DNA from: Ruegeria sp. PrR005
Lineage (GTDB): Bacteria; Pseudomonadota; Alphaproteobacteria; Rhodobacterales; Rhodobacteraceae
NCBI RefSeq assembly: GCF_010500245.1
Contig: NZ_JAAGOX010000001.1
Location: forward strand, 1 to 64,000
Direction: 5' to 3'
DNA: 64,000 nucleotides
The first letter of the stretch is position 1. Each line of letters opens with the position of its first letter. The position numbers and the translations under genes were made by a program. This document shows positions 8,065-16,598 of the stretch, piece after piece. The notes under the pieces were generated by a model. That model ran no database searches. It saw only the letters and a program-made list of their open reading frames with translations, and was not told the origin of the DNA.

Positions 8065-9948
8065 TCAGCCTACGAGGCCGCCATCCTCGCGCGTGACCAC
8101 GATGATGGCCGAGCGCGGCACGCTGTCGCCGCCATCTGGCCAGTGGCTGTTGCCCTCTTCGCCCGGGTGCTGAACCCCCACGAACATGGCGCGGCGGTCG
8201 CCCGACCAGCAAAGGCCGGTGATCTCGGCCTCGCGCGGGCCGACCAGGAAGCGGCGGATTTCGCCCGTCACCGGATCGCCTGCCAGCATCTGGTTGTTGC
8301 CCTGACCGGCAAAATCACCCTCGTTGGAGTACTTGCCGTCGGTCTGGATCCAGAGCAGCCCGTTGTTGTCAAAGGCCAGCCCGTCGGGCGAGTTGAACAT
8401 GTTGCCCGCATTGACGTTTCCTGACCCCGCATAGGCATCGGAATGCACCGTCGGGTTGCCCGCCAGCACGAAGAGATCCCAGTCGAACCCTTCTGCGGTA
8501 TGGTCGCCGCCTTCGGGGCGCCAGCGTACGATCTGGCCATAATTGTTCTTTTCGCGCGGGTTCGGCCCCTCGGCCGGGGTGTCGTCGCCGCCCTTGTTCG
8601 GCTTGACGCCCCGGTTCTTGTTGTTGGTCAGCGCGCAATAGACCTCGTCCGCGTTCGGATTGGCGGTGACCCATTCGGGGCGGTCCATGGTGGTGGCGCC
8701 CAGCTTCGAGGCGGCGATCCGGGTGTGAATGCAAATCTCGGCCTGAGACATGCCGGTGGCCTCAGGCGTCAGCGCCAGCCACATGCCCTTGCCCGATGCG
8801 TCGAACTTGGCCGCATAAAGCGTGCCGTTTTCCATCAGCTCGTCGGTATCGACACCGGCGGCATAGACCCCGTTCGAAACATAGCGGTAAAGGAACTCGC
8901 CCCGCTCGTCATCGCCCATATAGATCACCAGACGCCCGTCGCGGTTGACGACGCATTCGGCATTCTCGTGCTTGAACCGGCCCAGCGCGGTGCGCTTCTT
9001 GGGGGTCGAGTTCGGGTCGCGCGGATCGATCTCGACCACGTAACCAGCGCGATTGGGTTCGTTGGGGTTCCTGGCCACGTCGAACCGGTCATCGACCCGC
9101 GCCCAGCCATAGCCCCAGTCCTTGGCCGAAACGCCATAGCGGTTCAGTTCAGGGGAAACCTCGTGCGCCTCATCGACGGCCGAGAAATAGCCGTTGAAGT
9201 TTTCCTCGCAGGCCAGATAGGTGCCCCATGGGGTCTTGCCCGAACCACAGTTGTTCCAGGTGCCAAAGGTCACCGTGCCAGTCGGATCGGCGGCGGTCTT
9301 CATCAGGTCGTGACCGGCGGCGGGGCCGGTCAGCACCATCTCGGTGCGCGGCGTGATGCGGCGGTTATAGGGGCTGTCGGTGACAACCTGCCACCGGCTG
9401 CCATCATGGGCCAGCTCGACCACGGTCACGCCATGGGCCAGCATGCCCTTTTCGACATCGTCATCGGTCTCGGCCTTACCCTCGGCCCGATTGCCCCAGA
9501 TGATCTCGCGGTTGGTGTATTCGTTGTTCACCACCAGCAGCGTGCGGCCCTGGTGATGGAACACCTCCATCCCGTCGGTATTGTCGCCAAAGGCGCGGGC
9601 CTGGCTGGCAGCGGTGCCGCGCGTGGTCTGGTCGAACATCACCCCGTCCGACCACAGCGGATCGGCCCAGCGGACCAGAATTTCGGCCTTATACCCCTGC
9701 GGCACCACGATCTCGTCTGCGGTCGAGGCGGCAACCGCTTCGAAGGCGAACCGGTCGACCGCAGCTTTAGCTCCGCGCGGCAGAACCGCACCGCCAAGCG
9801 CCGCGAACCCGCCCATTGCCAGCACGCCGCCCAGGAAGCCACGGCGCGACAACGCCTCTTCGACCACTTGGTCGAAATCGCAATTGTCGGGGCGCGGGTT
9901 CACCGCCTCATCAAATTCGTCGAATGTCAGGGTGCGGTCGTTTTTCAT
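8065..9948 (-). CDS. phoX: PhoX-family alkaline phosphatase (Tat-exported)
   Basis: 627 residues from the ATG at 9948, preceded by GGAG about ten bases upstream. A longer in-frame reading to 10101 adds non-conserved sequence. A twin-arginine signal SRRGFLGG is at residues 34-41, followed by a hydrophobic Ala/Gly stretch and a likely cleavage near residue 62, giving export as a folded protein. The mature part is the DUF839/PhoX beta-propeller, with TFGTWNNCGSGKTPWGTYLACEENF-type sequence and FKHENAECV. PhoX enzymes release phosphate from organic phosphoesters using calcium and iron. No convincing Pho box was found in the 182-nt gap to the divergent ppx gene. Confidence 0.88.
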   Translation of the reverse strand: MKNDRTLTFDEFDEAVNPRPDNCDFDQVVEEALSRRGFLGGVLAMGGFAALGGAVLPRGAKAAVDRFAFEAVAASTADEIVVPQGYKAEILVRWADPLWSDGVMFDQTTRGTAASQARAFGDNTDGMEVFHHQGRTLLVVNNEYTNREIIWGNRAEGKAETDDDVEKGMLAHGVTVVELAHDGSRWQVVTDSPYNRRITPRTEMVLTGPAAGHDLMKTAADPTGTVTFGTWNNCGSGKTPWGTYLACEENFNGYFSAVDEAHEVSPELNRYGVSAKDWGYGWARVDDRFDVARNPNEPNRAGYVVEIDPRDPNSTPKKRTALGRFKHENAECVVNRDGRLVIYMGDDERGEFLYRYVSNGVYAAGVDTDELMENGTLYAAKFDASGKGMWLALTPEATGMSQAEICIHTRIAASKLGATTMDRPEWVTANPNADEVYCALTNNKNRGVKPNKGGDDTPAEGPNPREKNNYGQIVRWRPEGGDHTAEGFDWDLFVLAGNPTVHSDAYAGSGNVNAGNMFNSPDGLAFDNNGLLWIQTDGKYSNEGDFAGQGNNQMLAGDPVTGEIRRFLVGPREAEITGLCWSGDRRAMFVGVQHPGEEGNSHWPDGGDSVPRSAIIVVTREDGGLVG

Positions 9949-10130
9949 AGCGTGCTCCATGGCTTGCCAGCAGAATCCGTTCCGGCGCACAGGCCGGCTT
10001 TCGGGGATGCAGTCGCATGGCTGTGTTAAACCTATATGACGGTTCTGCCGCTGGGCGCAGTGAATTCTCTTGCGCCCCGTCTGATCGGATCCTAGGCTCA
10101 AGGTAACACGAAATCGGAGGGCGTGACATC

Positions 10131-11243
10131 ATGACGCCCAAGCGTCCCACAGGTGCGGGCGCGTTCCCGAAAGCGGTCGAAAGCCCCGCGCCGAACAGGC
10201 CGGATCCGGACGCCCTCTATGCGGCGCTCGATCTTGGTACAAACAGTTGCCGCATGCTGATTGCCCAGCCCAAGGGCAGCGGGTTCCATGTGGTAGACAG
10301 CTTTTCCAAATCCGTTCAGCTCGGTGCCGGGCTTGAGCGCACTGAAAGGTTGTCCAGAACCTCGATGGACCGGACGATCCAGGCCCTGCGTATCTGCCAG
10401 CAGAAGATCAAGCGCAACAAGGTGCGCCGTATGCGTCTGGTCGCCACCGAGGCCTGCCGCAGGGCCCGCAACGCGCGCGAATTCATCCGCGATGTCAAGC
10501 GCGAGACCGGTCTGACGCTTGAGATCATCCAGCCCGAGGAAGAAGCCCGGCTGGCGGTGATCTCTTGCGCGCCTCTGGTCTCGACCAAGACGGAACAGTT
10601 ACTTGTCGTCGATATCGGCGGCGGTTCTACCGAGCTTGTGTGGATCGACCTGAAATCGGTGCCGCGCCGCGACCGGCCGTCAGCCATCATGCGCCTGCAT
10701 GCGGGGTTCCACCCCTCGGAAAGCCCGTTCCCTGCCGCCAAGGTGATCGACTGGATCAGCGTCCCACTTGGCGTCGCCACGCTGCGCGACCAGTTCAACG
10801 ATGTCGAGGATGATGCCGCCCGCTTTGCGCTGATGAGCTGGTTCTTTGAAGAGCAATTGGCCGATTTCGTCCCCTATCGAAACGAACCCACACGCGAGCG
10901 GTTCCAGATTGTCGGCACCAGCGGCACGGTGACCACCGTCGCGGCAAGCCATCTGGGGCTGAAACGCTATGATCGGACCAAGGTAGATGGGCTGCGCATG
11001 ACCAGCGAGCAGATCGACAAGGTGATCCGTACCTATCTGGACCTTGGCCCGCAGGGCCGCCGCCGCGACCCGCGTATCGGCGAAGACCGGCATGCGCTGA
11101 TCATGTCGGGTTCGGCCATCCTTCAGGCACTCCTCAGATGCTGGCCGACAAACCGGCTGTCGGTGGCCGACCGGGGCCTGCGCGAAGGACTTCTTTATGC
11201 GCAGATGAGCGCGGATGGGGTGTTGGAGGATGGTCCGTTCTGA
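10131..11243 (+). CDS. ppx: Exopolyphosphatase / guanosine pentaphosphatase (Ppx/GppA family)
   Basis: 370 residues with the ASKHA-fold motifs: phosphate-1 loop LDLGTNSCRMLIA (about residues 33-45), the EEEARLAVISC block and phosphate-2 DIGGGSTELVW. It is a short form (about 300-370 residues) lacking the C-terminal HD domain of the long E. coli enzymes, as is common in alphaproteobacteria. It cleaves terminal phosphates from polyphosphate and/or pppGpp. GGAGGG lies 12 nt before the ATG. It diverges from phoX and precedes a SulP permease and rlmE; the ppx-rlmE association is common in the class. The basic N-terminal ~25 residues look like a disordered extension. Confidence 0.92.
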   Translation: MTPKRPTGAGAFPKAVESPAPNRPDPDALYAALDLGTNSCRMLIAQPKGSGFHVVDSFSKSVQLGAGLERTERLSRTSMDRTIQALRICQQKIKRNKVRRMRLVATEACRRARNAREFIRDVKRETGLTLEIIQPEEEARLAVISCAPLVSTKTEQLLVVDIGGGSTELVWIDLKSVPRRDRPSAIMRLHAGFHPSESPFPAAKVIDWISVPLGVATLRDQFNDVEDDAARFALMSWFFEEQLADFVPYRNEPTRERFQIVGTSGTVTTVAASHLGLKRYDRTKVDGLRMTSEQIDKVIRTYLDLGPQGRRRDPRIGEDRHALIMSGSAILQALLRCWPTNRLSVADRGLREGLLYAQMSADGVLEDGPF

Positions 11244-11312
11244 GGTAACGCGCAGTCATTCCCGTTCCGGGATGCGACCGGGTTCGCCTGTTTGCGTGCA
11301 ACGGGTGCCAAG

Positions 11313-12575
11313 ATGAAACCTCAGATTCTGTCGACCCTGCCAGGGTATACGAAAGGGGCCTTCGGCGCAGACCTTGGTGCGGGCCTGACCGTTGCGATGG
11401 TCGCGGTCCCCCTTAGCCTGGCAATTGCAATCGCCTCTGGAGCATCGCCGTCCTCGGGTTTGGTGACGGCTTGTGTCGCCGGGTTCCTCATCTCGCTGCT
11501 TGGCGGCAGCCATGTTCAGATCGGTGGACCGACCGGCGCATTCATCGTCGTGGTCTATGGGGGCATCGCGGCACACGGGTTCGACGGCTTGGTCTTGGCC
11601 ACGCTAATGGCGGGCGCAATTCTGGTGGTTGCGGGTTTCCTCAAGGCGGGCAACCTCATCGCATTGGTGCCCGAACCTGTCGTCACCGGCTTTACCATAG
11701 GTATCGCGGTGATCATCGCAACCAGCCAGATCGGCGATTTGCTGGGAATGACGACACCAGAGATGCCTGCCGCTTTCCTTCCCAAGCTTCAAACCCTCTG
11801 GGAGGCCCGCGACACCGCCGATTGGAGCAGTTTCGCAATCGGCGTTCTCTCTATCCTGATGATTGCGGTGTTGCGCGCCCGCTATCCCCGATTTCCAGGT
11901 CTAATCCTCGCCATCGGGGCCGCTTCGGTATTGGCCGTTCTGACTCACCTGCCCGTCGAAACCATCCAGTCCAGGTTCGGTGACCTCCCCCGTGGCCTGC
12001 CTGTGCCGAAGCTGCCCGAACTCTCATACGCGCGCATCGTCGAGTTACTACCATCGGCATTTGTCATCGCTTTCCTTGCGGGGGTAGAGTCGCTGCTTTC
12101 GGCCCTGGTTGCGGACCGGATGATCGGCGCGCGCCATCGTCCGAATGCCGAGATCCTGGCGCAAGGTGCGGCAAACCTGGGGTCAGCCTTGTTCGGCGGC
12201 CTTCCAGCGACCGGAGCCATCGCAAGGACTGCGACCAATATCCGGGCCGGCGGGCGTACCCCTGTGGCCGGGCTGGTGCATGCTGTGACCGTTCTTTCGG
12301 TGCTGTTCTTCGCCGGTGATCTTGTTGGTCAACTGGCCTTGCCCGCCTTGGCGGGTCTCTTGATCCTCACGGCATGGAACATGAGCGAGCCTCACAAATG
12401 GCGTGGCTACCTGAGCGGTTCCCGTTCTGATACGGTTCTCATGTTCCTCACCTTGCTGCTCACGGTGTTTGCCGATCTGACCGTGGCCATCGGCGTCGGT
12501 GTTTCCGTGGGCTTGGCCCTGCGCCTGCGTCGGCGCAAGGTGCCGCCCGCCGATTGGTCGCCCCCGGACAGGTAA
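11313..12575 (+). CDS. SulP/SLC26-family anion permease without STAS domain
   Basis: About 420 residues from ATG 11313; a TTG at 11292 is a possible alternative start. Highly hydrophobic, about 10-12 membrane segments. The SulP signature region LTVAMVAVPLSLAIAIASGASPSSG is near the N-terminus and GGLPATGAIARTATNIRAGG marks the second conserved block. It ends shortly after the last membrane helix and lacks the usual cytoplasmic STAS domain, so it is a short form. Substrate could be sulfate, bicarbonate or another anion; nothing in the sequence decides. It sits between ppx and rlmE with about 70-nt gaps on both sides. Confidence 0.85.
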   Translation: MKPQILSTLPGYTKGAFGADLGAGLTVAMVAVPLSLAIAIASGASPSSGLVTACVAGFLISLLGGSHVQIGGPTGAFIVVVYGGIAAHGFDGLVLATLMAGAILVVAGFLKAGNLIALVPEPVVTGFTIGIAVIIATSQIGDLLGMTTPEMPAAFLPKLQTLWEARDTADWSSFAIGVLSILMIAVLRARYPRFPGLILAIGAASVLAVLTHLPVETIQSRFGDLPRGLPVPKLPELSYARIVELLPSAFVIAFLAGVESLLSALVADRMIGARHRPNAEILAQGAANLGSALFGGLPATGAIARTATNIRAGGRTPVAGLVHAVTVLSVLFFAGDLVGQLALPALAGLLILTAWNMSEPHKWRGYLSGSRSDTVLMFLTLLLTVFADLTVAIGVGVSVGLALRLRRRKVPPADWSPPDR

Positions 12576-12647
12576 CAGGTGCCTTTCCCGCTTGCCTCAA
12601 CCGGGGCAAGCCGCTATCTCGTCTTGCCTATCCGACAGGAGCGCACC

Positions 12648-13349
12648 ATGGCCAAGAATACATCCGGACGCGGACAGCGTGACCTTAAAGTCAAGGTAAA
12701 GACCGCGCGCGGGCGTAAACTCAGCTCGACGCGCTGGCTGCAACGGCAGTTGAACGATCCTTACGTGAAACGTGCGCAGGCCGAAGGGTATCGCGGGCGC
12801 GCGGCATTCAAGATCCTGGAACTTGACGACAAGTTCCGGTTTCTGGTGCCTGGCGCCCGGATCGTGGACCTGGGTTGTGCGCCCGGAGGTTGGTGCCAGG
12901 TTGCGGTGAAGCGGGTCAATGCGCTGGGCGAAAAGACCGGCAAACGGATCGGAACCGTTCTGGGTATCGACCTGCAAGAGGTCGAGCCCATTGCCGGTGC
13001 AGAACTCTATCAGCTTGATTTCCTGTCCGAGGGCGCCGACGAACAGATCAAGGAATGGTTGGGCGGCAAGGCTGATGTGGTCATGTCGGACATGGCCGCT
13101 GCTTCATCGGGGCACAAACAGACCGACCACCTGCGCATCATCTCTTTGTGCGAGGCGGCGGCGTACCTGGCCTTTGACATTCTGGAAGAGGGCGGCACAT
13201 TCGTTGCCAAGGTTCTGGCGGGCGGCGCCGAGGGCGAGCTGCAAAAACTGCTGAAGCAGAAATTCACCAAGGTTGCGAATGTGAAACCGCCGGCTTCCCG
13301 GTCGGACAGTTCCGAGAAATTCGTGGTGGCCACCGGGTTTCGGGGCTAA
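12648..13349 (+). CDS. rlmE: 23S rRNA (uridine-2552-2'-O) methyltransferase RlmE (FtsJ/RrmJ)
   Basis: 233 residues from ATG 12648, with ACAGGAGCG as ribosome-binding site. The SAM-binding motif is [14 protein letters not shown]; the catalytic Lys-Asp-Lys-Glu set of RrmJ is represented by [24 protein letters not shown] and FVAKVLAGG. The enzyme 2'-O-methylates U2552 of 23S rRNA in late 50S assembly. The N-terminal 30 residues are Lys/Arg-rich ([11 protein letters not shown]), as in alphaproteobacterial members. Its stop overlaps the 3' end of a small opposing reading frame by 4 nt. Confidence 0.93.
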   Translation: MAKNTSGRGQRDLKVKVKTARGRKLSSTRWLQRQLNDPYVKRAQAEGYRGRAAFKILELDDKFRFLVPGARIVDLGCAPGGWCQVAVKRVNALGEKTGKRIGTVLGIDLQEVEPIAGAELYQLDFLSEGADEQIKEWLGGKADVVMSDMAAASSGHKQTDHLRIISLCEAAAYLAFDILEEGGTFVAKVLAGGAEGELQKLLKQKFTKVANVKPPASRSDSSEKFVVATGFRG

Positions 13350-13600
13350 CCCGGCAACGGTTTCCAGCGGGTCCGATTTTTCGGTGCACGTGCGTTCATG
13401 TGCTGGATATCCTGGATGGCTGTCGCCAAGGTTTGGGGACGCAGCGAAGCAAAGGCCCTGCGTTGCAACTTGGCTTCGTCCACCGAGGACAGATCAAAAG
13501 GCCCGGCACGCAGCCGCGTGGCTGTTTCGTCGGACGCCGTCTGCTGTCGCAACAATTCGAACAGCATCGCGTGGCGCATTGGCAAAGGATCGGTTGGCAT
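13346..13600 (-). CDS. Hypothetical small protein downstream of the octaheme cytochrome gene
   Basis: The ~350-nt interval between rlmE and the cytochrome gene holds an open frame in line with the cytochrome operon. From the ATG at 13600, preceded by AGGG, it encodes 84 residues ([19 protein letters not shown] ...), predicted mostly helical with a basic C-terminus; the frame is open further up to 13681. Codon choice resembles its neighbours. I do not recognise a family. It could be a small protein of unknown function or a chance open frame in GC-rich DNA. Confidence 0.4.
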   Translation of the reverse strand: MPTDPLPMRHAMLFELLRQQTASDETATRLRAGPFDLSSVDEAKLQRRAFASLRPQTLATAIQDIQHMNARAPKNRTRWKPLPG

Positions 13601-13701
13601 GGCAACCCTGTGGCAGCTTGGGGCAGAACCACCCCGAGCCGTCATCCTGCCAGCCCGATGCGCCGATCCGATGGCCCGCATGTGGCGGTTCTGCGGCGAG
13701 G

Positions 13702-15609
13702 TCAGGGGCCGAGGCGCATTGATAGCTGCCGCAATCTGGGATCTTCCGGCAACACGCTCAAGGCCTGGCGCAACAGGCGTCTTGCAGCGTCACGCCCCTC
13801 GGTCAGTTCGGTCACTTCGATCAGTATCGGCCAGGCTTCGGCGCGCTGCGGGTCCATCTCGACCACCTCGCGGAACGCACGCGCAGCTGCGGGCATGTTG
13901 CGCAGCCTAAGGGCCATGCCCCCAAGGACAAGATGGGTTTCGGGAAAGTCCAGGCGCGTTGCCAGGGATCGCTGCAACTCCCCTGCCCCTTCGCGCCAAA
14001 TCGCCGCCTGGCTGCGTGTCAATGCGCCATGCGGCAGGTCGATCAGTTCTTTGGCCGCCGCAATACGCACCGCCTTGAGCGGGTCCTGCAATAGCGGGAT
14101 CAGGCGCGCCGCGCGCGCCTCGGGCGACAGCGGACGTTGCATTGCAACGGCGCCCGCGCGCACAAGCGGATCGGGATCTGCCAGCAACGGCGTCAGTAGT
14201 TCAGCATCGTCAACCGTAAGCGCCGGCTGAAGCAGGAACAAGGCTGTCGCCCGCACGATGCCCGGTTGCTCCCCATCCAGCGCCAACGCCACCAGATCGC
14301 CAGCAGCGGCATCCGGATCAGTTGTCGCGCGGGCAAGGACCTGTCCGTAATGCGGACCCCGTCGATCACTGTTGGGAAACCATTCCCCTATCTTCTCGGC
14401 GGCCCAATCCTGGTCCTTGTCCGCATGACAATCTGTACAGGCATCCGGCCCGCCGGTTTCTGCCCCCAGATCCGGACGCGGAATACGAAAGGAATGATCG
14501 CGCCGCTCGTCTATGCCCATATACGTCCGTACGATCATGTGGCAGCTCTTGCACTGGGCACCGTCACTGTCCGGAGCGTGTTGGGTGTGCAGGGGGGTGT
14601 CGTACTCGGCCAGTCTCAGGCTGGGGAAAGCGGGATTGCCTGCCGGTGAATGGCATTGGGTGCAAACGGCGTTTCCCTCGGCCTTCAAGGTGGCCCCGTG
14701 CGGTTCGTGACAGTTCACGCAAGACACACCACGCGCATACATCCGCGATTGCAGGAAGGAGCCGTAGACATAGACTTCGTCCAGTATCTGACCATCGGCG
14801 TGGTAAAGACCAGGGCGCAGCAGCGACAGCGTATAGGCATCGTGATAGGCGGTCCCCGGCAGCGGATTGCCGTCGGCGAGCGGTTCCCGCCGGGAATGGC
14901 AGCCCGCGCATTGTTGGACCAAGGTTTCTGACTGCGCCGCATCCAGGGTTACCGTGAACCCAAATGAATCGAGCCCCTCGTCCGGTGCCTTTCCCGTGGT
15001 CCATTCGACATGGGCCGATCCCGGGCCGTGACAGGCTTCGCAGCCGACACCGATTTCAGCCATGCGAGGTTCATAGCGCTGGCTTTGCGTTCGGTAGTTT
15101 CGGCTGTAACCTGTTGCATGGCATTCAGCGCACCGGGCATTCCAGTTCTTGTAGGGCCCGGTCCAGTGCAGTCCGTCATCCGGCGGCAAGTCCTGGTCAG
15201 GATAAAGCGGATACCACTGTCGCCGGGCCACATCCCAGACCAGATCAAAACTCTGCTGCCGTCCCGGTTCGGTTTCGAACAGGTATTGCTGAAGCGGAGC
15301 GATACCCGCGACGGAATGCAGCCGATAATCCGTGACCGACCCGTCTGCCTCGGTCACCGTGGCGAAGTACTCCGCGCCCTCGCGACGGAACCTCGCACTC
15401 ATGCCCCCATGGCTGAATTCCGTTCCTTCAAAATCGGCCAGAACGGTATCCGGCCCCGGTTCTGTCCAGGCCAGAGCATGATGCGAGCCAGACCAGGCTG
15501 CTGCCTCCTCGGTGTGGCAGCCGGTGCAGGCGGCGCTGCCCACGTAATCCGGCGCCTGGGCCAGGACCGGGGCCGCGAGCCAGACAAGAAGGCAAGACAG
15601 TCGCAGCAT
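13702..15609 (-). CDS. Secreted octaheme c-type cytochrome with HEAT- and TPR-like C-terminal repeats
   Basis: 635 residues from the ATG at 15609 (AAAGGG upstream); a signal peptide (MLRLSCLLVWLAAPVLAQA) precedes the mature protein. Eight CXXCH haem sites are visible in order: CTGCH, CAECH, CEACH, CAGCH, CVNCH, CTQCH, CKSCH and CTDCH, within the first ~400 residues, in a cytochrome c554/c-prime-like arrangement. After that comes a haem-free region with HEAT-like repeats (LTPLLADPDPLVRAGAVAM, LIPLLQDPLKAVRIAAAKEL), then TPR-like helices (AARAFREVVEMDPQRAEAW). It is presumably periplasmic and part of electron transfer or a multi-subunit scaffold. Its gene follows a YihY-type membrane protein by 10 nt. 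Electron donor and acceptor are unknown. Confidence 0.85.
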   Translation of the reverse strand: MLRLSCLLVWLAAPVLAQAPDYVGSAACTGCHTEEAAAWSGSHHALAWTEPGPDTVLADFEGTEFSHGGMSARFRREGAEYFATVTEADGSVTDYRLHSVAGIAPLQQYLFETEPGRQQSFDLVWDVARRQWYPLYPDQDLPPDDGLHWTGPYKNWNARCAECHATGYSRNYRTQSQRYEPRMAEIGVGCEACHGPGSAHVEWTTGKAPDEGLDSFGFTVTLDAAQSETLVQQCAGCHSRREPLADGNPLPGTAYHDAYTLSLLRPGLYHADGQILDEVYVYGSFLQSRMYARGVSCVNCHEPHGATLKAEGNAVCTQCHSPAGNPAFPSLRLAEYDTPLHTQHAPDSDGAQCKSCHMIVRTYMGIDERRDHSFRIPRPDLGAETGGPDACTDCHADKDQDWAAEKIGEWFPNSDRRGPHYGQVLARATTDPDAAAGDLVALALDGEQPGIVRATALFLLQPALTVDDAELLTPLLADPDPLVRAGAVAMQRPLSPEARAARLIPLLQDPLKAVRIAAAKELIDLPHGALTRSQAAIWREGAGELQRSLATRLDFPETHLVLGGMALRLRNMPAAARAFREVVEMDPQRAEAWPILIEVTELTEGRDAARRLLRQALSVLPEDPRLRQLSMRLGP

Positions 15610-15619
15610 GAATACCCTT

Positions 15620-16489
15620 TCAGACGATCGAATCCGCGTCGTCATTCGCCCTCAGGTCAATGAGGGCGCCGTTGAACTCTGCCCCGAGAATCAGGATCGC
15701 GGCATTGAGATAGAGGAAAATCAGCGCCGCCATTGCCCCGGCCAGACCGGCATAGGTTGCGCTATATGCAGAGAACTCGGAGATGTAGATTGAAAAGCCC
15801 CAGCCGCAAACCGCCCAAAGCAAGAGGGTCAGAAGCACGCCCGGCAGAATCTGAACCAGGGAGTGACGCTTGGCCGGCAGTATCGCGTGGCAGATCAGCA
15901 CGCCACCCGCAGGCATCGCGACGATGAAGATCCAGCTCAGGCGCTCGACAGATAACCAGTCCGGCGCCTCGCCCGGCAGGGCCTGGGTGACCAGATTGGT
16001 ATAGATCGGCATGACCACTTCCATGGCGGCAACCGCCATGACAATGGCACCACCCCCCACGACCAGCCCGATACACAACAGCCGGGTCTTCCAGAACGGC
16101 CGGGTATCGGTATCGTGGTACGCCCGTGACATCGCCTCGCGAACGGCATCCACACCGTTCGAGGCAAAATAGACTGCCAGCACGCCGCCAACGGTCATCA
16201 CCTTGGAATTGGCACCGTCCAGCACGGCTTTCAACTCTGTCACGATGGGCGCTGCGACCTGATCGGGCCAGGTCCCAAAGATAAGTTCGATCAGATCGTC
16301 GGTGACATAGTCTTGGCTCAGGCTGCCAGCCAGGGCCACCGTGAACAGGATAAAGGGAAACAGCGCCATCATCATCGACATGGCGACATGGCTGCTCATG
16401 ACGAAACCGCTTTTCGTCTGGAACCTTGCCAGCGCCAGCACAAACGCCCGCAGCGGAAACAGGAGCGAGGGATTCGTCAACGTGCTCAT
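15620..16489 (-). CDS. YihY/BrkB-family inner-membrane protein
   Basis: 289 residues, six predicted membrane segments. The family landmarks are SHVAMSMMMALFPFILF near the N-terminus, a FASNGVDAVREAMSRAY block and a C-terminal WGFSIYISEFSAYSATYAGLAGAMAAL region. Members were formerly misnamed ribonuclease BN; function is unsettled. It is the first gene of a two- or three-gene unit with the octaheme cytochrome, and divergent from the AI-2E-type transporter gene across ~110 nt. Confidence 0.87.
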   Translation of the reverse strand: MSTLTNPSLLFPLRAFVLALARFQTKSGFVMSSHVAMSMMMALFPFILFTVALAGSLSQDYVTDDLIELIFGTWPDQVAAPIVTELKAVLDGANSKVMTVGGVLAVYFASNGVDAVREAMSRAYHDTDTRPFWKTRLLCIGLVVGGGAIVMAVAAMEVVMPIYTNLVTQALPGEAPDWLSVERLSWIFIVAMPAGGVLICHAILPAKRHSLVQILPGVLLTLLLWAVCGWGFSIYISEFSAYSATYAGLAGAMAALIFLYLNAAILILGAEFNGALIDLRANDDADSIV

Positions 16490-16598
16490 TAGGTTACTCT
16501 AGTGGTACGTGCTGCCGCCTCATAGCCCGAAGCGCCGTGATTGCGATTGGTGGTCCGCCCGTGCAACATGGCAGGCAAACGGGACAAAGGACCACACC

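Noticed and set aside
10036-10042. Possible Pho-box half site before phoX (CCGTCAT on the minus strand)
   Set aside because: The adjacent second half (GTTTAAC) does not fit the CTGTCAT repeat; one half-site is not enough.
13400-14230. Plus-strand frame over the 13.4-14.2 kb region
   Set aside because: It runs antisense into the haem-cytochrome gene and has low-complexity Arg/Ser/Ala sequence.
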